Source: Lamellibrachia columna (Eukaryota > Annelida > Polychaeta > Sabellida > Siboglinidae). Taken from it: DNA of 64,000 bases. The stretch lies in contig OY759273.1 of assembly GCA_963662155.1 (NCBI GenBank), forward strand, positions 758,942 to 822,941, written 5' to 3'. The stretch's first letter is position 1. Every line of letters begins with the position of its first letter. Positions 50,501 to 63,820 of the stretch are shown piece by piece. The notes under the pieces were generated by a model. The model searched no databases. It was not told the origin of the DNA and saw only the letters and a list, made by a program, of their open reading frames with translations. Position numbers and translations under genes: made by a program.

Positions 50501-52735
50501 GTGCTAGTAGCGTGTCTGTCACACTATAAACATCTTAGTGCTAATAGCGTGTTTGTCAAACTAGAAGCATCCAAGTGCCAGTAGCGTGTCTGTCACACAA
50601 GAAACATCCCAGTGCCAGTAGGGTGTTTTTCACACTATAAACATCCCAGTGCCAGTAGCGTGTCTGTCACACAAGAAACATCCCAGTGCCAGTAGCATGT
50701 GTGTCACACAAGAAACATCCCAGTTCCAGTAGCGTGTCTGTCACACTAGAAACACCCCAGTGCTAGTAGCGTGTCTGCCACACTAGAAACATCACAATGC
50801 CAGTAGTGTGTCTGTCACACAAGAAATATCCCAGTGCCAGTAGCGTGTCTGTCACACTAGAAACATCCCAGTGCTAGTAGCGTGTCTGTCACACTAGAAA
50901 AATCCCAGTGCTAGTAGCTTGTCTGTCACACTACAAACATCCCAGTGCTAGTAGCGTGTCTGTCACAAAAGAAACATCCCAGTGCCAGTAGCCTGTCTTT
51001 CACACTAGAAACATCCCAGTGCCTGTAGCGTGTCTGTCACACTAGAAAAATCCCAGTGGCAGTAGTGTGTCTGTCACACTAGAAACATCCCAGTGCTAGT
51101 AACGAGTCTGTCACACTAGAAACATCCCAATGCTAGTAGCGTGTCTTTCACACTAGAAACATCCCAGTGCTAGTAACGTGTCTGTATCACTAGAAACATC
51201 CCAGTGCTAGTAGCGTGTCTGTCACACTACAAACATCACAGTGCTATTAGCGTGTCTGCACACTAGAAACATCCCAGTGTTAGTAGCGAGTCTGTCACAC
51301 TAGAAACATCCCAATGATATTAGCGTGTCTGTCACACTAGAAACTTCCCAGTGATAGTAGCGTGTATGTCAAACTAGAAAAATGCCAGTGCCAGTAGCGT
51401 GTCTGTCAAACTAGAAACATCCCAGTGATAGTAGCGTGTCTGTCACATTAGAAACATCCCAGAACGAGTAGCGTGTCTGTCACACTAGAAATATCCAAGT
51501 GCCAGTAGCGTGTCTGTAAAATTAGAAACATCCCAGTGCCAGTAGCGTGTCTGTCACACTAGAAACATTCCAGTGCTAGTAGCGTGTCTGTCACACTAGA
51601 AGCATCCCAGTGCCAGTGACGAGTCTGTCACACAAGAAACATCCCAGTGCTAGTAGCGTGTCTGTCACACTACATACATTCCAGTGCTAGTAGCGTGTCT
51701 GTCACACTAGAAACACCCCAGTACTAGTAGCGTGTCTGTCGCACTAGAAACATCCCAGTGTCAGTAGCGTGTCTGTCACACTAGAAAAATCCCAGTGCCA
51801 GTAGTGTGTCTGCCACACTAGAAGCATCGCAGTGCTATTAGCGTGTCTGTCACACTAGAAGCATCCCAGTGCCAGTAGCTTGTCTGTCACACTAGGAACA
51901 TCCCAGTGCCAGTAGCGTGTCTGTCACACTAGAAACATCCCAGAGCTAGTATCTTGTCTGTCAAACTAGAAACATCCAGTGCCAGTAGCGTGTCTGTCAC
52001 ACTAGAAACATCCCAGCGCCTGTAGCGTGTCTGTCACACAAGAAACATCCCAGTGCCAGTAGCGTGTCTGTCACACTAGAAACATCCCCGTGCCAGTAGC
52101 GTGTATGTCACACTAGAAACATCACAGTGCTAGTAACGTGTCTGTAACACTAGAAACATCCCAGTGCCAGTAGCGTGTCTGTCACACAAGAAACATCCGA
52201 GTGCCAGTAGCGTGTCTGCCACACTAGAAACATCCCAGTGCCAGCAGCGTGTCTGTCACACAAGAAACATCCCAGTGCAAGTAGCGTGTCTGTCACACTA
52301 GAAACACCCCAGTGCTAGTAGCGTGTCTGCCACACTAGAAACATCCCAGTGCCAGCAGCGTGTCTGTCACACTAGAAATATCCCAGTGCCAGCAGCGCGT
52401 CTGTCACACTAGAAACATCCCAGTGACAGTAGCGTGTCTGCCACACTAGAAAAATCCCAGTGCTAGTAGCGTGTCTGTCACACTACAAACATCCCAGTGC
52501 TATTAGCGTGTATGTCAAACTAGAAGCATCCCAGTGCCAGTAGGGTGTCTGTCACACAAGAAACATCCCAGTGCCAGTAGGGTGTCTGTCACACTAGAAA
52601 CATCCCAGTGCCAGTAGCGTGTCTGTCACACAAGAAACATCCCAGCGCCAGTAGCATGTGTGTCACACAAGAAACATCCAAGTGCCAGTAGCGTGTCTGT
52701 CACACTAGAAACAACCCAGTGCTAGTAGCGTGTCT
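47598..52735. repeat. 5,138-bp tandem duplicate, copy 1
   Basis: TAACACTAGAAACATCCCAT at 47673 and 52811, CACAAAAGAAAAATC at 47711 and 52849, and AACAACCCAGTG at 52710 and 57848 all give an offset of exactly 5,138. The length is 139 monomers minus five bases. Five 36-bp monomers are present: four with TCTGCACAC and one with AACATCCAGTG near 51972. Confidence 0.9.
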
Positions 52736-55700
52736 GTCACACTAGAAACATCCCAGTGCTAGTAGCGTGTCTGTCACACTAGAAACATGCCAGTGCCAGT
52801 AGCGTGTCTGTAACACTAGAAACATCCCATTGCCAGTAGCGTGTCTGTCACAAAAGAAAAATCCCAGTGTCAGTAGCGTGTCTGTAACACTAGAAACATC
52901 CCAGTGCCAGTAGCGTGTCTGTCACACAAGAAACATCCCAGTGCCAGTAGCGTGTCTGTCACACAAGAAACATCCCAGTACCAGTAGCTTGTCTGTCACT
53001 CTAGAAACATGCAAGTGCCTGTAGCGTGTCTGTCACACTAGAAACATGCCAGTGCTAGTAGCGTGTCTGTCACACTAGAAACATCCCAGTGCTAGTAGCG
53101 TGTCTGTCACACTAGAAACATGCCAGTGCCAGTAGCGTGTCTGTAACACTAGAAACATCCCAGTGCCAGTAGCGTGTCTGCCACACTAGAAACATCCCAA
53201 TGCCAGTAGCGTGTCTGTCACACAAGAAACATCCCAGTACCAGTAGCTTGTCTGTCACTCTAGAAACATGCAAGTGCCAGTAGCGTGTCTGTCACACTAG
53301 AAAAATGCCAGTGCTAGTAGCGTGTCTTTCACACTACAAACATCCCAGTGCTATTAGCGTGTCTGTCACACTAGAAACATCCCAGTGCCAGTAGCGTGTC
53401 TGTCACACTAGAAGCATCCCAGTGCCAGTAGCGTGTCTGTCACACTAGAAACTTCCAAGTCCTAGTAGCGTGTCTGTCACACTAGAAAAATCCCACTGCT
53501 ATTAGCGTGTCTGCACACTAGAAACATCCCAGTGCTAGTGGCGTGTCTGTCACACAAAAAACATCCCAGGGCTAGTAGCGTGTCTGTCACACTAGAAGCA
53601 TCCCATTGGCAGTAGCGTGTCTGTCACACTAGAAACATCCCAGTGCTAGCAGCGTGTCTGTCACACTACAAACATCCTAGTGCTATTAGCGTGTCTGTCA
53701 CACTAGAAGCATCCCAGTGCTAGTAACGTGTCTTTTACACTAGAAAAATCCCAGTGCTAGTAGCGTGTCTGTCACACTACAAACATCCCAGTGCTATTAG
53801 CGTGTCTGTCACTCTAGAAGCATCCCAGTTCTAGTAGCTTGTATGTCACACTACAAACATCCCAGTGCCAGTAACGTGTCTGTAAAACTAGAAAAATCCC
53901 AGTGCTAGTATCGTGTCTGTCACACTACAAACATCCCAGTGCTATTAGCGTGTCTGCACACTAGAAACATCCCAATGCTAGTAGCGTGTCTGTCACACTC
54001 GAAACATCCCAGAGCCAGTAGCGTGTCTGTCATACTAGAAACATCCCAGTGCCAATAGCGTGTCTGTCACACTAGAAACATACCAGTGCCTGTAGCGTGT
54101 CTGTCACATTAGAAAAATCCCAGTGCCTGTAGCGTGTCTGTCACACAAGAAACATCCCAGTGCCAGTAGCGTGTCTGTCACACGAGAAACATCCCCGTGC
54201 AAATAGCGTGTCTGTCACACTAGAAACATCCCAGTGCCTGTAGCGTGTCTGTCACACTAGAAAAATCCCAGTGCTAGAAACGAGTCTGTCACACTACAAA
54301 CATCCCAGTGCTATTAGCGTTTCTCTCACACTAGAAGCATCCCAGTGCCAGTAGCGTGTCTGTCACACAAGAAACATCCCAGTGCCAGTAGCGTGTCTAT
54401 CACACTAGAAGCATCCCAGTGCCAGTAGCGTGTCTGTCACACTAGAAACTTCCAAGTTCTAGTAGCGTGTCTGTCACACTAGACAAATCCCAGTGCTATT
54501 AGCGTGTCTGCACACTAGAAACATCCCAGTGCTAGTAGCGTGTCTGTCACACAAGAAACATACCAGTGCTAGTAGCGTGTCTGTCACACTAGAAGCATCC
54601 CAGTGCCTGTAGCGTGTCTGTCACATTAGAAAAATCCCAGTGCCTGTAGCGTGTCTGTCACACAAGAAACATCCCAGTGCCAGTAGCATGTCTGTCACAC
54701 TAGAAACATCCCCGTGCCAGCAGAGTGTCTGTCACACTAGAAACATCCCAGTGCCTGTAGCGTGTCTGTTACACTAGAAAAATCCCAGAGCTAGTAGCGT
54801 GTCTGTCACACTACAAACATCCCAGTGCTATTAGCGTGTCTGTCACACTAGAAGCATCCCAGTGCCAGTATCGTGTCTGTCACACAAGAAACATCCCAGT
54901 GCCAGTAGCGTGTCTGTCACACTAGAAGAATCCCAGTGCCAGTAGCGTGTCTGTCACACTAGAAACATCCCAGTGCCAGTAGCGTGTCTGTCACACTAGA
55001 AACATCCCAGTGCTAGTAGCGTGTCTGTAACACTACAAACATCCCAGAGCTACTAGCGTGTCTTTCACGCTAGAAACATCCCAGTGCCAGTAGCGTGTCT
55101 GTCACACTAGAAACATGCCAGTGCCTGTAGCGTGTCTGTCACACTAGAGAAATCCCAGTGCTAGTAGCGTGTCTGTCAAACTACAAACATCCCAGTGCTA
55201 TTAGCGTGTCTGTCACACTAGAAGCATCCCATTGCCAGTAGCGTGTCTGTCGCACAAGAAATATCTCAGTGCCAGTAGCGTGTCTGTCAAACTGGAAACA
55301 TCCCAGTGCCAGTAGCGTGTCTGTCACACAAGAAACATCCCAGTGCAAGTAGCGTGTCTGTCACACAAGAAACATCCCAGTTGCAGTAGCATGTCTGTCA
55401 CACTAGAAACATCCCAGTGCCAGTAGCGTGTCTGTCACACAAGAAACATCCCAGTGCCAGTAGCGTGTCTGCCACACTAGAAACATCCCAGTGCTAGTAG
55501 CGTGTCTGTCACACTACAAACATCCCAGTGCTATTAGCGTGTCTGTCACACTAGAAACATCCCAGTGCCAGTAGCATGTCTGTCACACTAGAAACATCCC
55601 AGTGCCAGTAGCTTGTCTGTCACACTAAAAAAATCCCAGTGCTAGTAGCGTGTCTGTCACACTATAAACATCTTAGTGCTAATAGCGTGTTTGTCAAACT

Positions 55701-57873
55701 AGAAGCATCCAAGTGCCAGTAGCGTGTCTGTCACACAAGAAACATCCCAGTGCCAGTAGGGTGTTTTTCACACTATAAACATCCCAGTGCCAGTAGCGTG
55801 TCTGTCACACAAGAAACATCCCAGTGCCAGTAGCATGTGTGTCACACAAGAAACATCCCAGTTCCAGTAGCGTGTCTGTCACACTAGAAACACCCCAGTG
55901 CTAGTAGCGTGTCTGCCACACTAGAAACATCACAATGCCAGTAGTGTGTCTGTCACACAAGAAATATCCCAGTGCCAGTAGCGTGTCTGTCACACTAGAA
56001 ACATCCCAGTGCTAGTAGCGTGTCTGTCACACTAGAAAAATCCCAGTGCTAGTAGCTTGTCTGTCACACTACAAACATCCCAGTGCTAGTAGCGTGTCTG
56101 TCACAAAAGAAACATCCCAGTGCCAGTAGCCTGTCTTTCACACTAGAAACATCCCAGTGCCTGTAGCGTGTCTGTCACACTAGAAAAATCCCAGTGGCAG
56201 TAGTGTGTCTGTCACACTAGAAACATCCCAGTGCTAGTAACGAGTCTGTCACACTAGAAACATCCCAATGCTAGTAGCGTGTCTTTCACACTAGAAACAT
56301 CCCAGTGCTAGTAACGTGTCTGTATCACTAGAAACATCCCAGTGCTAGTAGCGTGTCTGTCACACTACAAACATCACAGTGCTATTAGCGTGTCTGCACA
56401 CTAGAAACATCCCAGTGTTAGTAGCGAGTCTGTCACACTAGAAACATCCCAATGATATTAGCGTGTCTGTCACACTAGAAACTTCCCAGTGATAGTAGCG
56501 TGTATGTCAAACTAGAAAAATGCCAGTGCCAGTAGCGTGTCTGTCAAACTAGAAACATCCCAGTGATAGTAGCGTGTCTGTCACATTAGAAACATCCCAG
56601 AACGAGTAGCGTGTCTGTCACACTAGAAATATCCAAGTGCCAGTAGCGTGTCTGTAAAATTAGAAACATCCCAGTGCCAGTAGCGTGTCTGTCACACTAG
56701 AAACATTCCAGTGCTAGTAGCGTGTCTGTCACACTAGAAGCATCCCAGTGCCAGTGACGAGTCTGTCACACAAGAAACATCCCAGTGCTAGTAGCGTGTC
56801 TGTCACACTACATACATTCCAGTGCTAGTAGCGTGTCTGTCACACTAGAAACACCCCAGTACTAGTAGCGTGTCTGTCGCACTAGAAACATCCCAGTGTC
56901 AGTAGCGTGTCTGTCACACTAGAAAAATCCCAGTGCCAGTAGTGTGTCTGCCACACTAGAAGCATCGCAGTGCTATTAGCGTGTCTGTCACACTAGAAGC
57001 ATCCCAGTGCCAGTAGCTTGTCTGTCACACTAGGAACATCCCAGTGCCAGTAGCGTGTCTGTCACACTAGAAACATCCCAGAGCTAGTATCTTGTCTGTC
57101 AAACTAGAAACATCCAGTGCCAGTAGCGTGTCTGTCACACTAGAAACATCCCAGCGCCTGTAGCGTGTCTGTCACACAAGAAACATCCCAGTGCCAGTAG
57201 CGTGTCTGTCACACTAGAAACATCCCCGTGCCAGTAGCGTGTATGTCACACTAGAAACATCACAGTGCTAGTAACGTGTCTGTAACACTAGAAACATCCC
57301 AGTGCCAGTAGCGTGTCTGTCACACAAGAAACATCCGAGTGCCAGTAGCGTGTCTGCCACACTAGAAACATCCCAGTGCCAGCAGCGTGTCTGTCACACA
57401 AGAAACATCCCAGTGCAAGTAGCGTGTCTGTCACACTAGAAACACCCCAGTGCTAGTAGCGTGTCTGCCACACTAGAAACATCCCAGTGCCAGCAGCGTG
57501 TCTGTCACACTAGAAATATCCCAGTGCCAGCAGCGCGTCTGTCACACTAGAAACATCCCAGTGACAGTAGCGTGTCTGCCACACTAGAAAAATCCCAGTG
57601 CTAGTAGCGTGTCTGTCACACTACAAACATCCCAGTGCTATTAGCGTGTATGTCAAACTAGAAGCATCCCAGTGCCAGTAGGGTGTCTGTCACACAAGAA
57701 ACATCCCAGTGCCAGTAGGGTGTCTGTCACACTAGAAACATCCCAGTGCCAGTAGCGTGTCTGTCACACAAGAAACATCCCAGCGCCAGTAGCATGTGTG
57801 TCACACAAGAAACATCCAAGTGCCAGTAGCGTGTCTGTCACACTAGAAACAACCCAGTGCTAGTAGCGTGTCT
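52736..57873. repeat. 5,138-bp tandem duplicate, copy 2
   Basis: Near-identical copy of 47598-52735. Its first 75 bases differ: they match the monomer pair near 47932-48005 instead of 47598-47672, so the junction is a patchwork. Both copies share private variants absent from the older copy at 30.8-35.9 kb, such as AAAAATCCCAGTGTC (AAACATCC at 30.86 kb), which shows that they arose from each other. Confidence 0.9.
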
Positions 57874-59609
57874 GCCACACTAGAAACATCACAGTGCCAG
57901 TAGCGTGTCTGTCACACTAGAAACATCCAAGTGCCAGTAGCGTGTCTGTCACACAAGAAACATCCCAGTGCTAGTAGCGTGTCTGTCACACTAGAAAAAT
58001 CCCAGTGCGAGCAGCGTGTCTGTCACACAAGAAACATCCCAGTGCAAGTAGCCTGTCTGTCACAAAAGAAACATCCCAGTGCCAGTAGCGTGTCTGTCAA
58101 ACTAGAAACATCCCAGTGATAGTAGCGTGTTTGTCACATTAGAAACATTCCAGAACGAGTAGCGTGTCTTTCACACTAGAAATATCAAAGTGCCAGTAGC
58201 GTGTCTGTAAAATTAGAAACATCCCAGTGCCAGTAGCGTATCTGTCACACTAGAAACATCCCCGTGCCAGTAGCGTGTCTGTCACACTACAAAAATCCCA
58301 GTGGCAGTAGTGTGTCTGTCACACTAGAAACATCCCAGTGCTAGTAACGAGTCTGTCACACTAGAAACATCCCAGTGCTAGTAGCGTGTCTTTCACACTA
58401 GAAACATCCCAGTGCTAGTAACGTGTCTGTAACACTAGAAACATCCCAGTGCTAGTAGCGTGTCTGCCACACTAGAAACATCCCAGTGATATTAGCGTGT
58501 CTGTCACACTAGAAACATCCCAGTGCCTGTAGCGTGTCTGTCACACAAGAAACATCCCAGTGCCAGTAGCGTGTCTGTCACACTAGAAACATCCCCGTGC
58601 CAATAGCGTGTATGTCACACTAGAAACATCCCAGTGCTAGTAACGTGTCTGTAACACTAGAAACATCCCAGTGCCAGTAGCGTGTCTGTCACACAAGAAA
58701 CATCCCAGTGCCAGTAGCGTGTCTGCCACACTAGAAACATCCCAGTGCCAGCAGCGTGTCTGTCACACAAGAAACATCCCAGTGCAAGTAGCGTGTCTGT
58801 CACACTAGAAACACCCCAGTGCTAGTAGCGTGTCTGCCACACTAGAAACATCCCAGTGCCAGCAGCGTGTCTGTCACACAAGAAACATCCCAGTGCAAGT
58901 AGCGTGTCTGTCACACAAGAAACATCCCAGTGACAGTAGCGTGTCTGCCACACTAAATAAATCCCAGTGCTAGTAGCGTGTCTGTCACACTACAAACATT
59001 CCAGTGCTATTAGCGTGTCTGTCACACTAGAACCATCCCAGTGCCAGCAGCGCGTCTGTCACACTAGAAACATCCCAGTGCCAGTAGCGTGTCTGCCACA
59101 CTAGAAAAATCCCAGTGCTAGTAGCGTGTCTGTCACACTACAAACATCCCAGTGCTATTAGCGTGTATGTCAAACTAGAAGCATCCCAGTGCCAGTAGGG
59201 TGTCTGTCACCCAAGAAACATCCCAGTGCCAGTAGGGTGTATGTCACACTAGAAACATCCCAGTGCCAGTAGCGTGTCTGTCACACAAGAAACATCCCAG
59301 CGCCAGTAGCATGTGTGTCACACAAGAAACATCCAAGTGCCAGTAGCGTGTCTGTCACACTAGAAACAACCCAGTGCTAGTAGCGTGTCTGCCACACTAG
59401 AAACATCACAGTGCCAGTAGCGTGTCTGTCAAACTAGAAACATCCAAGTGCCAGTAGCGTGTCTGTCACACAAGAAACATCCCAGTGCTAGTAGCGTGTC
59501 TGTCACACTAGAAAAATCCCAGTGCTAGTAGATTGTCTGTCACACTACAAACATCCCAGTGCTAGTATCGTGTCTGTCACAAAAGAAACATCCCAGTGCC
59601 AGTAGCATG

Positions 59610-62600
59610 TCTGTCACACTAGAATCATCCCAGTGCCTGTAGCGTGTCTGTCACACTACAAAAATCCCAGTGGCAGTAGTGTGTCTGTCACACTAGAAAC
59701 ATCCCAGTGCTAGTAACGAGTCTGTCGCACTAGAAACATCCCAGTGCTATTAGCGTGTCTTTCACACTAGAAACATCCTAGTGCTAGTAACGTGTCTGTA
59801 ACACTAGAAACATCCCAGTGCTAGTAGCGTGTCTGTCACACTACAAACATCCCAGTGCTATTAGCGTGTCTGCACACTAGAAACATCCCAGTGCTAGTAG
59901 CGAGTCTGTCACACTAGAAACATCCCAATGCTATTAGCGTGTCTCTCACACTAGAAACTTCCCAGTGATAGTAGCGTGTATGTCAAACTAGAAACATGCC
60001 AGTGCCAGTAGCGTGTTTGTCAAACTAGAAACATCCCAGTGATAGTAGCGTGTTTGTCACATTAGAAACATCCCAGAACGAGTAGCGTGTCTTTCACACT
60101 AGAAATATCAAAGTGCCAGTAGCGTGTCTGTAAAATTAGAAACATCCCAGTGCCAGTAGCGTATCTGTCACACTAGAAACATCCCCGTGCCTGTAGCGTG
60201 TCTGTCACATTAGACACATCCCAGTGCTAGTAGCGTGTCTGTCTCACTACAAACATCCCAGAGCTAGTAGCGTGTCTGTCACACAAGAAACATCACAGTG
60301 CTTGTAGCGTGTCTGTCACACTAGAAACATCCCAGTGCCAGTAGTGTGTCTCTCACACTAGAAACATACCAGTGCTAGTAACGTGTCTGTAACACTAGAA
60401 ACATCCCAGTGCCAGTAGCGTGTCTGTCACACAAGAAACATCCCAGTGGCAGTAGCGTGTCTGCCACACAAGAAACATCCCAGTGCCAGTAGCTTGTCTG
60501 TCACACAAGAAACATCCCAGTGCAAGTAGCCTGTCTGTCACACAAGAAACATCCCAGTGACAGTAGCGTGTCTGCCACACAAGAAACATCCCAGTGCTAG
60601 TAGCGTGTATGTCACACTACAAACATCCCATTGCTAGTAGCGTGTCTGTCACACTAGGAAAATCCCAGTGCTAGTAGCGTGTCTGTCACACTACAAACAT
60701 CCCAGTTCTATTAGCGTGTATGCACACTAGAAACATCCCAGTGCCAGTAGCCCCTCTGTCACAAAAGAAACATCCCAGTGCCAGTAGCGTGTCTGCCACA
60801 CTAGATAAATCCCAGTGCTAGTAGCGTGTCTGCCATACTAGAAACATCCCAGTGCCTGTAGCGTGTCTGTCACACAAGAAAAATCCCAGATCCAGTAGCG
60901 TGTCTATCACAATAGAAACATCCAAGTGCCAGTAGCGTGCCTGTCACACAAGAAACATCCCAGTGCCAGTAGCGTGTCTGTCACACTAGAAACATCCAAG
61001 TGCCAGTAGGGTGTCTGTCACACTAGAACAATCCCAGAGCTAGTAGCGTGTCTGTCACACTAGAAAAATCCCAGTGCTAAAAGCGTGTATGTCACACTAC
61101 AAACATCCCAGTGCTATTAGCGTGTCTGTCATACTAGAAGCATCCAAGTGCCAGTAGCGAGTCTGTCACACTAGAAACATCCCTGTGCTAGTAGCGTTTC
61201 TGCCACACTACAAACATCCCAGGGCTTGTAGCGTGTCTGTCACACTAGAAACACACCAGTACTAGTAGCGTGTCTGTCACACTAGAAACATCCCAGTGCC
61301 AGTAGCTTGTCTGTCACACTAGAAAAATCCCAGTGCCAGTAGCGTGTCTGTCACACTACAAACATCCAAGTGCTATTAGCGTGTCTGTCACACTAAAAAC
61401 ATCCCAGTGCCAGTAGCATGTCTGTCACACTAGAATCATCCCAGTGCCTGTAGCGTGTCTGTCACACTACAAAAATCCCAGTGGCAGTAGTGTGTCTGTC
61501 ACACTAGAAACATCCCAGTGCTAGTAACGAGTCTGTCACACTAGAAACATCCCAGTGCTAGTAGCGTGTCTTTCACACTAGAAACATCCCAGTGCTAGTA
61601 ACGTGTCTGTAACACTAGAAACATCCCAGTGCTAGTAGCGTGTCTGTCACACTACAAACATCCCAGTGCTATTAGCGTGTCTGCACACTAGAAACATCCC
61701 AGTGCTAGTAGCGAGTCTGTCACACTAGAAACATCCCAATGCTATTAGCGTGTCTCTCACACTAGAAACTTCCCAGTGATAGTAGCGTGTATGTCAAACT
61801 AGAAACATGCCAGTGCCAGTAGCGTGTCTGTCAAACTAGAAACATCCCAGTGATAGTAGCGTGTTTGCCACATTAGAAACATCCCAGAACGAGTAGCGTG
61901 TCTTTCACACTAGAAATATCAAAGTGCCAGTAGCGTGTCTGTAAAATTAGAAACATCCCAGTGCCAGTAGCGTATCTGTCACACTAGAAACATCCCCGTG
62001 CCTGTAGCGTGTCTGTCACATTAGACACATCCCAGTGCTAGTAGCGTGTCTGTCTCACTACAAACATCCCAGTGCTAGTAGCGTGTCTGTCACACAAGAA
62101 ACATCACAGTGCTTGTAGCGTGTCTGTCACACTAGAAACATCCCAGTGCCAGTAGTGTGTCTCTCACACTAGAAACATACCAGTGCTAGTAACGTGTCTG
62201 TAACACTAGAAACATCCCAGTTCCAGTAGCGTGTCTGTCACACAAGAAACATCCCAGTGGCAGTAGCGTGTCTGCCACACAAGAAACATCCCAGTGCCAG
62301 TAGCTTGTCTGTCACACAAGAAACATCCCAGTGCAAGTAGCCTGTCTGTCACACAAGAAACATCCCAGTGACAGTAGCGTGTCTGCCACACAAGAAACAT
62401 CCCAGTGCTAGTAGCGTGTATGTCACACTACAAACATCCCATTGCTAGTAGCGTGTCTGTCACACTAGGGAAATCCCAGTGCTAGTAGCGTGTCTGTCAC
62501 ACTACAAACATCCCAGTTCTATTAGCGTGTATGCACACTAGAAACATCCCAGTGCCAGTAGCCCCTCTGTCACAAAAGAAACATCCCAGTGCCAGTAGCG

Positions 62601-63180
62601 TGTCTGCCACACTAGAAAAATCCCAGTGCTAGTAGCGTGTCTGCCATACTAGAAACATCCCAGTGCCTGTAGCGTGTCTGTCACACAAGAAAAATCCCAG
62701 ATCCAGTAGCGTGTCTATCACAATAGAAACATCCAAGTGCCAGTAGCGTGTCTGTCACACTAGAACAATCCCAGAGCTAGTAGCGTGTCTGTCACACTAG
62801 AAAAATCCCAGTGCTACTAGCGTGTATGTCACACTACAAACATCCCAGTGCTATTAGCGTGTCTGTCATACTAGAAGCATCCAAGTGCCAGTAGCGAGTC
62901 TGTCACACAAGAAACATCCCTGTGCTAGTAGCGTTTCTGCCACACTACAAACATCCCAGGGCTTGTAGCGTGTCTGTCACACTAGAAACACACCAGTACT
63001 AGTAGCGTGTCTGTCACACTAGAAACATCCCAGTGCCAGTAGCGTGTCTGTCACACTAGAAAAATCCCAGTGCCAGTAGCGTGTCTGTCACACTACAAAC
63101 ATCCAAGTGCTATTAGCGTGTCTGTCACACTAAAAACATCCCAGAGCTAGTAGCGTGTCTGTCACACTAGAGAGACCCCA
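59610..63180. repeat. Pair of 1,811-bp repeats, second occurrence
   Basis: AGAATCATCC at 59621 and 61432 and the open frames at 60395 and 62206 are both 1,811 apart. Here the first copy is complete, and the second lacks 74 bases (two monomers) near 62740. These correspond to 37613-41039 in the other super-unit. Confidence 0.87.
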
Positions 63181-63820
63181 GTGCTAGTAGCTTGTCTGTC
63201 ACACTAGAAACATCCCAGTGCAAGTAGCGTGTCTGTCACACTACAAACATCACAGAACTAGTAGCGTGTCTGTAACACTAGAAACATCCCAGTGTCTGTA
63301 GCGTGTCTGTCACACTAGAAAAATCCCAGTGCCTGTAGCGTGTCTGTCACACAAGATACATCTCAGTGCCAGTAGCGTGTCTGTCACTCTAGAAACATCC
63401 CCATGCCAGTAGCGTGTCTGTCACACTAGAAACATCCCAGTGCCTGTAGCGTGTCTGTCACACAAGAAACATCCCCGTGCCAGTAGCGTGTCTATCACAC
63501 TAGAAATATCCAAGTGCCAGTAGCGTGTCTGCAACACTAGAAAAATCCCAGTGGCAGTAGCGTGTCTGTCACACAAGAAACATCCCAGTGCTAGTAGCGT
63601 TTCGGTCACACTAGAAACATCCCAGTGCCAGTAGCGTGTCTGCCACATTAGAAAAATCCCAGTACCAGTAGCGTGTCTGTCACACAAGAAATATCACAGT
63701 GCCAGTAGCGTGTCTGCCATACTAGAAACATACCAGTGCCAGTAGCGTGTCTGCCACACTAGAAAAATCCCAGTGCTAGTAGGGTGTCTGTCACACTACA
63801 AACATCCCAGTGCTATTAGC

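Larger units (their letters stand above)
46609..63820. repeat. 16,859-bp super-unit, copy 2, with insertion and deletions
   Basis: This second copy contains an extra 5,138-bp tandem duplication (47.6-57.9 kb). After it, every match to copy 1 is offset by 21,997, which equals 16,859 + 5,138 (35934 to 57931; 35851 to 57848). The offset then becomes 22,181 after the 184-bp deletion in copy 1 and 22,107 after a 74-bp deletion here near 62740. The part equivalent to 42-46.6 kb is missing: near 63.82 kb the sequence jumps back to the start of the unit. Confidence 0.85.

Noticed and set aside
7083..63687. Short open frames of 62-112 codons scattered through the satellite
   Set aside because: They are translations of the repeat. 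37 bp is not a multiple of three, so each frame cycles through all three registers and stays open only where variants remove a stop. Identical frames recur at duplication offsets.
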